A stretch of 64,000 nucleotides of DNA from a virus, in IMG/VR virus record IMGVR_UViG_3300044825_001821, positions 1-64,000 of that record; one strand, written 5' to 3'. The notes under the pieces were generated by a model. It was not told the origin of the DNA, made no database searches, and saw nothing but the letters and a program-made list of their open reading frames with translations. The position numbers were made by a program, and so were the translations under genes. Shown piece after piece: positions 47,072 to 54,189 of this stretch. Each line of letters begins with the position of its first letter. Within the stretch, counting starts at the first letter, position 1.

Positions 47072-47146
47072 ATGAAGTGGAGTACACCTACAGCACAAGA
47101 TATGCGTTTTGGTTTTGAAATCACAATGTATATTGCAAATCGTTAA
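47072..47146 (+). CDS. pqqA: PqqA-like precursor peptide of pyrroloquinoline quinone
   Basis: This 24-codon frame has AGGAG at 47061-47065. The peptide opens MKWSTP and ends FGFEITMYIANR: the Glu16-x-x-x-Tyr20 pair of PqqA, whose two side chains become PQQ, is present at the usual positions, with the usual length (22-24), the Trp-x-x-P start and the R-x-G-x-E-x-T-x-Y core. PqqA is cross-linked by PqqE with PqqD. No other pqq gene is visible, so it would feed the host pathway. A strong terminator follows at once. Confidence 0.82.
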   Translation: MKWSTPTAQDMRFGFEITMYIANR

Positions 47147-47150
47147 AACG

Positions 47151-47177
47151 AAAGCGGCTACCAAGCCGCTTTTCTTT
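47151..47177. terminator. Bidirectional terminator
   Basis: AAAGCGGCT pairs with AGCCGCTTT around an ACCA loop, with T-rich on one side and A-rich on the other. It separates pqqA from the convergent minus-strand gene. Confidence 0.9.
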
Positions 47178-47346
47178 TATCACGCACTGCCTTTACTCTA
47201 AACGTAGAATCATTGCTCATATTTTTTAAAGCGGCGTTTACTTGAACTGCTAACTTACAATCTTTGGTGACAAGAATTAAATTATTGCCTTTGTTGGTGT
47301 AAATGTAGTAAACTTCTTCACCGTCAACAAATTCAACGTGCATCAT
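47158..47346 (-). CDS. Small hypothetical protein
   Basis: This 62-residue protein, starting MMHVEFVDGEEVYYIYTNKG, is on the minus strand. The AGGA site favours this start over the longer frame to 47367. It overlaps the end of the neighbouring minus-strand gene. Function unknown. Confidence 0.55.
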   Translation of the reverse strand: MMHVEFVDGEEVYYIYTNKGNNLILVTKDCKLAVQVNAALKNMSNDSTFRVKAVRDKRKAAW

Positions 47347-48124
47347 TTTTATATCCTGGCACCTCACAATCTATCCATATTAAATTGTTATAGTGTTCGT
47401 AAGGCCACTGACCTTTTGGTAAAAGACAACGACCTAATTCAGGATAAACATCAATTCTTACTTGAACAATTGCCCAAACTAACCAAATGAAATAAATTAA
47501 GAAAATAGAAGAAAGTCCATACTTCCATGCGTTGCAACGAATGTGAGCAATTCTTCTTTGTCTTTTGATTGCAGCAATTCTATCCGCTTCTCTTTTTTTG
47601 ACCCATGCTACCGCTTGTTGCTTTTTCATTTTCTCCATCATTTTCTCTACACGTGTGTAAAGATCACCTAATTCTGGAGGACAATTATAAACCATGAGTT
47701 CACGTAACTCAGCCTGCATGGCAGTTAGTCTGCTTTGCATTAGAACACGTTGCAATGCTCTTTTACCTAGACTTGTTTCGCCTGTGTATACTTCATTGTC
47801 ATGTTTTTCTTCATCTTCAAAGATGGCAGAACATTTCGCATAGTTTTCAAAGTAAACACCTAACTCTTCACCTATTTGTGTGTAGATATCGTTAGGCTGT
47901 TTCTTGCTTAACTCAATTATGCGATTTTTTTCTTCAATGTACTGATTGCGTTCGGCAACCGTAGGCGGCTTGTCTTTATGACGAGAATTGAATTGCGACT
48001 CTAAATCTGATAGAACACCTTTTACATCACCAGCAACACCGGCAATTTCTTTGTATAACTCACAACCTTTTTTTACCGCTTGCACTGCACCATTTGCCAA
48101 AGCAAAAAGTGTAAACGGATCCAT
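47333..48124 (-). CDS. Membrane-anchored helical protein
   Basis: This 263-residue protein has an N-terminal helical region with GVAGDVKGVLSDLESQF, a long charged helical domain and one membrane helix (about 203-225), followed by a short Cys-containing tail. It is a type seen in T4-like marine phages. Together with its neighbour it is the only clear minus-strand coding in the window. Confidence 0.6.
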   Translation of the reverse strand: MDPFTLFALANGAVQAVKKGCELYKEIAGVAGDVKGVLSDLESQFNSRHKDKPPTVAERNQYIEEKNRIIELSKKQPNDIYTQIGEELGVYFENYAKCSAIFEDEEKHDNEVYTGETSLGKRALQRVLMQSRLTAMQAELRELMVYNCPPELGDLYTRVEKMMEKMKKQQAVAWVKKREADRIAAIKRQRRIAHIRCNAWKYGLSSIFLIYFIWLVWAIVQVRIDVYPELGRCLLPKGQWPYEHYNNLIWIDCEVPGYKNDAR

Positions 48125-48181
48125 TTATCTTTTTCGTAACCTTTCCTATGAGAAACATAAAATGATTCAAAAAAGACAATC

Positions 48182-48211
48182 TTGACAACCACTCCTTATT
48201 TATGCTATACT
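48182..48211 (+). promoter_or_regulatory. Early promoter (TTGACA-18-TATACT)
   Basis: Consensus-like with 18-bp spacing and TGG after the -10. It lies in the divergent gap before 48246. Confidence 0.8.
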
Positions 48212-48245
48212 GGAAGTTGGTGAATAAATACATCATGGAGATGTT

Positions 48246-49319
48246 ATGAGTAGATCAATTGACATTAAGGCAATCTTATCAAATAACAAAGAACCCAAGT
48301 TTTCGGGTGAATTGTCACAATCGCAACTAACGCAAGCCCTGAACTGGTACGCTCAGAACCGTGATAACAAAGATGCAATAAAGTACGCATCTGACTTTCT
48401 AAAAAAGAAATACAAAATAACGGCTTCTGACGGCTTAAAATCGACCCCTAGTACATTCGGCTTCCTGTGCCGCATCGTGAGCCTAGGAGGCGTTCTGAAC
48501 GATTCTAACGCTAAATTTTTCGATGAAACAATCAGCAAACTCAAGCAATCAACTTCAGTTGTCAAACCAACAACCCCGACCGCAAGTGTCGTATCAATTC
48601 AAGATCACATTAAACGAAAAGCGGGTGACTGTATCGGAGAACTGGAAGGTCAAATTGATGAATTGATAACATCCGAGTTCAAAGCAAATGTTTCACCTTA
48701 TGCAACAATGACGGGTATGGAAGCCAAAGGCGCACATACAAAATTTATAATTGATCATTTTAAAACACGCCGTGCAGAATATGATAATGTTTTGTCAACA
48801 TCTGATGTTGATATCAAAGAAGCATATTCCAACTTTACAAAAACACAACTTAAAAAGTTGATAGCATACTGTGACCAGGTAATTGTTGACGGTATGAAAC
48901 TGGCTGGTGAAGCAATCAAAACACGTAAGCCACGCAAACGCAAAGCAAAGTCGGCTGATCAAGTGGTAGCCAAAATGAATTACGCAAAAGACTTTGCCGA
49001 ATTAAAACTTGTATCGATTGATCCTAAGACAATCATTGGTGCATCATCATTGTGGGTATACAATACCAAAACACGAAAACTTGGCGTATATCAGGCTGCT
49101 GATGCTGCTGGCTTGAATATCAAAGGCTCTACAATACAAAACTTTGCCGAAAGTAAATCGGTGCAAAAAACTCTGCGTAAGCCTGCTGAAACTTTACCAG
49201 AAATAATGAAAGCAGGTAAAGTTGCATTGAGACATATATTGGTTCAAGTTCGTGCCGCTGAAAAAGCATTGACAGGTCGAATCAATACTGATACAATATT
49301 ATTGAGAACTGTAAAATGA
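48246..49319 (+). CDS. Conserved T4-like phage protein
   Basis: This 357-residue protein has a helical N-terminal part (LTQALNWYAQNRDNKDAIKYA), a Pro/Thr linker, a KPRKRKAKSADQ basic patch and a LWVYNTKTRKLGVYQAAD C-terminal part. I recognise it as a conserved protein of marine T4-like phages, with unknown function. GGAG upstream. Confidence 0.65.
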   Translation: MSRSIDIKAILSNNKEPKFSGELSQSQLTQALNWYAQNRDNKDAIKYASDFLKKKYKITASDGLKSTPSTFGFLCRIVSLGGVLNDSNAKFFDETISKLKQSTSVVKPTTPTASVVSIQDHIKRKAGDCIGELEGQIDELITSEFKANVSPYATMTGMEAKGAHTKFIIDHFKTRRAEYDNVLSTSDVDIKEAYSNFTKTQLKKLIAYCDQVIVDGMKLAGEAIKTRKPRKRKAKSADQVVAKMNYAKDFAELKLVSIDPKTIIGASSLWVYNTKTRKLGVYQAADAAGLNIKGSTIQNFAESKSVQKTLRKPAETLPEIMKAGKVALRHILVQVRAAEKALTGRINTDTILLRTVK

Positions 49320-49417
49320 CAATTCGTGGTTACTACTATCGTAAGTTTAAATTTCACTTACGGGTTGCCTTTTTGTTTTTATTCAAAGGGGCAATTCTAG
49401 GACAACATGTAAAATGA
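49316..49417 (+). CDS. Possible small hydrophobic peptide
   Basis: This 33-codon frame overlaps both neighbours. A CGTAAGT/ACTTACG hairpin followed by a T-rich run lies within it and could instead be an attenuator before RNase H. Confidence 0.35.
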   Translation: MTIRGYYYRKFKFHLRVAFLFLFKGAILGQHVK

Positions 49418-50262
49418 TAATCTTTGATTACAACCAAGTTGCCATCTCTTCATTGATGGAACAAATCGGCTCATCTAAGAAACCGGTTGAAGAGGCATTG
49501 GTGCGACACATGATATTGAATGTGATACGCACCTATGTCAAAAAATTTAAATCTACTCACGGTCCCGAAGTTGTCATTGCATGTGACAATCGTAACTATT
49601 GGCGCCGTGAGTTTTTTCCTCAATACAAAGGATCACGTAAGAAAACACGTGATGCATCTGGTCACGACTGGAATTCTATCTTTGAATGTCTACACAAGAT
49701 CAAAGAAGAATTGAAGGATCATTCGCCATATAAAGTTGTTGATGTTGACACCGCTGAGGCTGATGACATCATTGCCACATTGGCCATTCGACAATCTTTA
49801 CATGAAAAGGTGATGATTCTTTCATCAGATAAAGACTTTGCACAGTTGCAGCGTTTCGACAATATCGAACAATATTCACCCATACTGAAAAAGTTCATCA
49901 AAGAACCTTTGCCGACGGTGCAACTAAAGCAGATGATTATTCGTGGTGACAAGGGTGATGGTATACCAAACATTCTAACGCAAGATAATGTATTCATTGA
50001 AGGCGGTCGTCAAAAGCCTATCACTGAAGCTAAGATTATAAATTGGCTGAATCAAAAGCCAGAAGATTTTTGTAATGACGATATGCTGCGTAACTACAAG
50101 CGCAACGAACTTTTGATTGACTTGACAAAAGTTCCAGAAACATTACAGAAAACTATTATAGATACATATGATGCTGCTACTGGTCACACTAAACAGCATT
50201 TTATGAATTACATGATTGCAAACAAACTAAAAAATTTGATTGAGGTAATTGATGAGTTCTGA
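49414..50262 (+). CDS. RNase H / 5'-3' exonuclease (T4 Rnh-like FEN)
   Basis: This 282-residue protein starts MIIFDYNQV (first Asp). ACDNRNYWRREFFPQYKGSR, VDTAEADDIIATLA and ILSSDKDFAQL supply the acidic clusters of the FEN family; IRGDKGDGIPNI is the helix-hairpin-helix. It removes RNA primers behind the fork, as T4 RNase H does. Confidence 0.9.
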   Translation: MIIFDYNQVAISSLMEQIGSSKKPVEEALVRHMILNVIRTYVKKFKSTHGPEVVIACDNRNYWRREFFPQYKGSRKKTRDASGHDWNSIFECLHKIKEELKDHSPYKVVDVDTAEADDIIATLAIRQSLHEKVMILSSDKDFAQLQRFDNIEQYSPILKKFIKEPLPTVQLKQMIIRGDKGDGIPNILTQDNVFIEGGRQKPITEAKIINWLNQKPEDFCNDDMLRNYKRNELLIDLTKVPETLQKTIIDTYDAATGHTKQHFMNYMIANKLKNLIEVIDEF

Positions 50263-50683
50263 GAAACTATACTCCGAAATATTTGAGGAGTTTGAAAAAG
50301 CAACAACCAAACAAGAACGAATAAACATTCTACGCCGTGAAGGCGATGAACGTTTTCGTTTCTTTCTTCAATTAGTATTCAATCCTGCCATAGAATTTGA
50401 CATCTCATTGCCCGATAAGTATCGGCCAGCAAAAGAACCTGCTGGTTTGAACTATGCCTATCTTGACACACAGATGCCAAAGATGTATCGATTCATAAAG
50501 AACCATCCTATGCGCCCCGAAGGTTTCACCGCAGAAAAAACTACACAACAACTTTTAGTAATGATTGAATCATTGCACCGTGATGAAGCAGCAATCATAC
50601 TCAAAGTTTTACAAAAAGATTTTAAAGTAAAACACCTAACACCCAATTTAGTAAAAGAAGCATTTCCTGATTTGATCATATAA
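50252..50683 (+). CDS. Conserved T4-like phage protein
   Basis: This is a 143-residue helical protein (TKQERINILRREGDERFRFFLQLVFNP..., LHRDEAAIILKVLQKDF) encoded directly after RNase H in many T4-like aquatic phages. Function unknown. GAGG upstream. Confidence 0.65.
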   Translation: MSSEKLYSEIFEEFEKATTKQERINILRREGDERFRFFLQLVFNPAIEFDISLPDKYRPAKEPAGLNYAYLDTQMPKMYRFIKNHPMRPEGFTAEKTTQQLLVMIESLHRDEAAIILKVLQKDFKVKHLTPNLVKEAFPDLII

Positions 50684-50696
50684 TGAAAGGTAAAAA

Positions 50697-51455
50697 ATGA
50701 AAGTAGCGGTCGTAACACCAACAATTGGAGCGTCAACACTTGCACAATGTGTTGATAGTGTACAGAAACAAACTTATGACAATCTAACACATTATATTTT
50801 TGTTGATGGTGACGAATATACAGACAAAGTTTTAGAGGTCATGAATAATGCTTCTGATAAGGGAATAAAAGGAGTATTTCTTGAAGAAAATGTTGGCAAA
50901 GGTTGGTATGGTCATCGTGTATATGCTGCATGTCCTTATCTTGTTAATGCTGATGCTGTATGTTACCTCGATGAAGATAATTGGTTTGAGCCTAATCACA
51001 TTGAGAAACTGGTGGAGAGAATTCAAAAAGGCGCCGACTGGGCGTTCTCTTTGAGAAAAATTTTTAATAAAGATGGTGAATATGTTTGTGATGATAACTG
51101 TGAATCATTAGGCCAGTGGCCAATTTATTTTAACCCCGATGCATTTCATATTGATACATCGGCATTCATGGTGAAGATGCAACCAGCACGTTCGTTGTCA
51201 TCAATGTGGTATGGTCAATGGGGTGCAGATAGACAGTTCTTCAATGCACTGAAACAATACTTTCCTAATTTTTCTTGTTCGAAACAATATTCACTGTGCT
51301 ATCGACTAGATGGTAATCCAAATTCTGTGACCGCAGAATTCTTTGAAAAGGGCAACGCCGAAAATGCTAAAAAATATTCAAATGGCTTTCCTTGGCAAAA
51401 GCAATACTCGGAAGAATATGTTGTCGGTCCCGGCATTACCATAGTGAGTGGCTAA
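50697..51455 (+). CDS. Glycosyltransferase family 2
   Basis: This 252-residue protein is a GT-A fold: VAVVTPTIGASTLAQCVDSVQKQTY, YIFVDGDE and VCYLDEDNWFEP (DxD-type metal site). YFNPDAFHIDTSAFMVK and GADRQFFNAL follow. It transfers a sugar from a nucleotide-sugar. It is followed by a membrane protein and GalE, so it may use GalE's product. Confidence 0.82.
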   Translation: MKVAVVTPTIGASTLAQCVDSVQKQTYDNLTHYIFVDGDEYTDKVLEVMNNASDKGIKGVFLEENVGKGWYGHRVYAACPYLVNADAVCYLDEDNWFEPNHIEKLVERIQKGADWAFSLRKIFNKDGEYVCDDNCESLGQWPIYFNPDAFHIDTSAFMVKMQPARSLSSMWYGQWGADRQFFNALKQYFPNFSCSKQYSLCYRLDGNPNSVTAEFFEKGNAENAKKYSNGFPWQKQYSEEYVVGPGITIVSG

Positions 51456-51634
51456 TGACTGAAACACACAAGAGAACAATTGTAAGAGCAATCAGTTGGC
51501 GTATCGTAGCAACTTTAGTTACGGCAGCATTTACTGGTTTGTCTGGCGCAATCGTAATTAATATTTTTATGACGGTGGCTCACTATATTCATGAAAGAGC
51601 ATGGTTAAAATTTAATTGGGGTAAAACCGAATGA
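51455..51634 (+). CDS. DUF2061-type membrane protein
   Basis: This 59-residue protein has HKRTIVRAISWRIVATLVTAAFTGLSG and YIHERAWLKFNWG, the DUF2061 pattern with two membrane helices. It sits between glycosyltransferase and epimerase genes, overlapping both. Confidence 0.8.
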   Translation: MTETHKRTIVRAISWRIVATLVTAAFTGLSGAIVINIFMTVAHYIHERAWLKFNWGKTE

Positions 51635-52623
51635 GATCAGCATTGGTAACTGGTGGTGCAGGTTATCTTGGTTCACATTTAGCAAAAGCACTCAAACAAG
51701 CAGGGTATTATACCTTCTGTTTTGATTTGATGCTTCCGGAAAATAAAAAGTATTGGGACAATCACACAACCGGTGATGTCAGAAATTTGAACGACCTGTA
51801 TGAAACATTTGAATATTTTCAAAGGGTCAATCAAAAAAAATTTGATGTAGTGTTTCACCTTGCTGGCTTGATTGAAGTCGGTGAATCTGTTCACAAGCCA
51901 GAAAAGTATTGGCAAGTGAACGTAGGTGGCACTTGCAACCTACTTAACATAATGAGAGAATTTGATGTTAGGAATATTGTTTATTCTTCTACTGCCGGCG
52001 TTTATCGTTCTCAGTTTACTAGCCTCTCAGAGAAAGCGGAAATAGAAGATAATAATCCATATGCCAGTAGTAAGTATGCTGCCGAATGTGCGATTCGTAA
52101 TTCTACGATGAATTATCTAATTTTTAGATTCTTCAATCTAGCCGGTGCTGATCCTGATGGTGAGATGGGTGAATGTCATGAGCCAGAAACACATTTGATT
52201 CCGTTGATGTTCAAAAGTCTAAATAATGAAGAGTTCATCATATATGGAAACGATTATCAAACGGTAGATGGTACATGTGTTCGTGATTATGTGCATGTGT
52301 CTGACGTTGCACAAGCACATGTGTTGGCTGACGAATATCTACAAAGAAAAGGAAACAATCAGCCTAGATTATTAAATCTAGGCACCGGTAAAGGTTATAC
52401 TGTATTACAAGTGATAGAGGCTGCTAAACAGGAACTAAACGTTCCAATTCAATACAAAATCGGTAAACGGAGAGAAGGCGACCCACGACGATTGGTTGCC
52501 AACTCCGATGCCGCCAAAGAACATCTTAATTTCAAACCTAAGCATGATTTAAAATCTATTTTGAGAACGGCATATAATTGGTATGAGCGACAAAGAGAAC
52601 GAAGTACAGGAAGTTCAGTTTGA
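51631..52623 (+). CDS. galE: UDP-glucose 4-epimerase-like enzyme
   Basis: This 330-residue extended SDR has TGGAGYLGSH at residues 7-16, FHLAGL, YSSTAGVY, PYASSKYAAE (catalytic Tyr/Lys), RFFNLAGADPDGEMGE, CVRDYVHVSD and NLGTGKGYTV, all signatures of GalE. It interconverts UDP-glucose and UDP-galactose. It overlaps the clpP-like gene by 41 bases. Confidence 0.9.
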   Translation: MRSALVTGGAGYLGSHLAKALKQAGYYTFCFDLMLPENKKYWDNHTTGDVRNLNDLYETFEYFQRVNQKKFDVVFHLAGLIEVGESVHKPEKYWQVNVGGTCNLLNIMREFDVRNIVYSSTAGVYRSQFTSLSEKAEIEDNNPYASSKYAAECAIRNSTMNYLIFRFFNLAGADPDGEMGECHEPETHLIPLMFKSLNNEEFIIYGNDYQTVDGTCVRDYVHVSDVAQAHVLADEYLQRKGNNQPRLLNLGTGKGYTVLQVIEAAKQELNVPIQYKIGKRREGDPRRLVANSDAAKEHLNFKPKHDLKSILRTAYNWYERQRERSTGSSV

Positions 52624-53125
52624 ACATTATGCACACTTTTTGTCGGGCACTATCGATCCCACAAACATTGAGGCTGCATCACGCTGGCTGCTTTATGCAA
52701 AGTTCAACAAGATTGAAAAACCACTGACACTTCACATTAACTCAGAGGGTGGCAATCTAGGTGATGCCATAGGTCTTGCAGACTTAATGCGTGGTCTTAA
52801 TGTAACTGTTCGCACACTTGCGTACGGCAATCTAATGAGTGCAGCATTTGTAGTGTTTGCTGCTGGTGAAAAAGGTTATCGTGCAGTAGGTAAAAATACA
52901 ACCGTGATGATTCACCAATTCAATGATGAGATGGGTGGCAAGTACCATGACATGCGGGCGTATGCCAAAGAGTGTGACAGATATCATCACAAGATGGCAA
53001 AGATTCTTTCCGACTGTTCAAAACTGTCGGTCAAAGATGTGAAATCCAAGTTTCTGCGGCCAACTGATGTTTGGTTGACGGCAGAAGAGTTGGTAGAGTA
53101 TGGTATTGCAGATATTATCTTTTAG
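52583..53125 (+). CDS. ClpP-like serine protease
   Basis: This 180-residue protein has Ser86 (GNLMSAAF), His111 (VMIHQF) and Asp162 (RPTDVWLTAEE). The Ser-His spacing of 25 equals that of E. coli ClpP. SEGGNLGDAIGLADLM is the oxyanion/handle region. It could assemble with host ClpX/ClpA or act alone; there is no phage ATPase beside it. Confidence 0.87.
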   Translation: MSDKENEVQEVQFEHYAHFLSGTIDPTNIEAASRWLLYAKFNKIEKPLTLHINSEGGNLGDAIGLADLMRGLNVTVRTLAYGNLMSAAFVVFAAGEKGYRAVGKNTTVMIHQFNDEMGGKYHDMRAYAKECDRYHHKMAKILSDCSKLSVKDVKSKFLRPTDVWLTAEELVEYGIADIIF

Positions 53126-53136
53126 GAGCAATAAAT

Positions 53137-53289
53137 ATGTTGTCTGGCGGTAAGAAATACCAAAAACCGAAGAAAACTAAATTTCATAAAAATCGTGAGC
53201 AGTATGAGAATCAACAATTGAAGAATCAAAAGCATCATGACAAGTCTCTGTACCGCTTGCTCAAGCAGGAAAAAGATTATGTCATATAA
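53137..53289 (+). CDS. Small basic protein
   Basis: This is a 50-residue Lys/Gln-rich protein (MLSGGKKYQKPKKTKFHKNREQ...). AGGAG selects ATG 53137. Function unknown. Confidence 0.5.
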   Translation: MLSGGKKYQKPKKTKFHKNREQYENQQLKNQKHHDKSLYRLLKQEKDYVI

Positions 53290-53452
53290 AGAACAAATCA
53301 GAAAACGTATACGTGAACTTGAAGCAAAAATTGCTGAAACTAACGTTGATAAGGTTCAACTAGAAAGTCTGCGTTCTGAACTAGCCAGATTGAATATGCA
53401 AGACTTTGAAGAAGATTTGCGTACCGAAGGACAGCAACTTCTTAAAGGCTAA
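53279..53452 (+). CDS. Small coiled-coil protein
   Basis: This is a 57-residue heptad-like protein (IRKRIRELEAKIAETNVDKVQLESLRSELARL), overlapping the previous gene. Function unknown. Confidence 0.5.
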   Translation: MSYKEQIRKRIRELEAKIAETNVDKVQLESLRSELARLNMQDFEEDLRTEGQQLLKG

Positions 53453-53457
53453 TATTA

Positions 53458-53493
53458 AGTCTCCTGTTCGTATAAATAAGCGAATAGGAGACT
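53458..53493 (+). promoter_or_regulatory. Late promoter TATAAATA in the loop of a 13-bp inverted repeat
   Basis: AGTCTCCTGTTCG (53458-53470) pairs with CGAATAGGAGACT (53481-53493, one G-T pair). The 10-base loop is TATAAATAAG, a perfect T4-type late box. The right arm carries the AGGAG ribosome site. Confidence 0.75.
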
Positions 53494-53496
53494 GTT

Positions 53497-54186
53497 ATGC
53501 CATTAAATAGAATTTACACCGATGCTATTTACGATCTCAATGTAAGAGGAAGTAAAATAGCCACAAATGCCATTCGTGGCAATAATATCGTAGCCGGCCA
53601 AATCACCGGCAATTTAATTGGTACTGGCGCCATCAGCGCAAATCATTATGCTGGTGGTGGAGTAACCTCAGATGTCCTAGCGGCAAATCTCTCTCTTTCG
53701 ATAGCACGTGTTACCGAAAGAATCGAAATAAATAGCACCGTAGTTGGTTCTAACAGTCAAAGTGGAACTAATGTCTATATCGACGTTGCTAATTCCTCTG
53801 TATACTATTTCACTTCAAACACCACAGGAAACGTAACTCTTGCTTTCCGAGGTTCTGGTGCTTCTCCTAATCCAACACGATTTGATGCTGCTGTCAATGT
53901 AGGCAACACCGTATCGGCGGTTGTTATGCTCAGAAGTAATACTGTTGCTGGTCGTGCTGGAGTCAATGTTAGTATCGATGGTGGTTACATATCAACCACA
54001 AGATCAGACTTAACTACGGGTAACGTAGTTTTCTATGCTGGTAACACTGTTCCCGTTTTTGATCCTTTAGTCGGAACAGTACCAACTACTGCACTTGAGA
54101 CTAACATATTAGGCATCAATATAATTAAACGTGCAGCCAATTCTTATTTCGTTTTCGTTTCTAATACTGTTTTTGGTTTGGGATAA
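53497..54186 (+). CDS. Virion/tail-fibre-type structural protein
   Basis: This is a 229-residue Asn/Thr/Val-rich protein (IYDLNVRGSKIATNAIRGNNIVAGQITGNLIGTGAI...) with beta-helix-like repeats, behind a late promoter and before the adhesin. It probably connects to or forms part of a tail fibre. Confidence 0.65.
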   Translation: MPLNRIYTDAIYDLNVRGSKIATNAIRGNNIVAGQITGNLIGTGAISANHYAGGGVTSDVLAANLSLSIARVTERIEINSTVVGSNSQSGTNVYIDVANSSVYYFTSNTTGNVTLAFRGSGASPNPTRFDAAVNVGNTVSAVVMLRSNTVAGRAGVNVSIDGGYISTTRSDLTTGNVVFYAGNTVPVFDPLVGTVPTTALETNILGINIIKRAANSYFVFVSNTVFGLG

Positions 54187-54189
54187 TAA

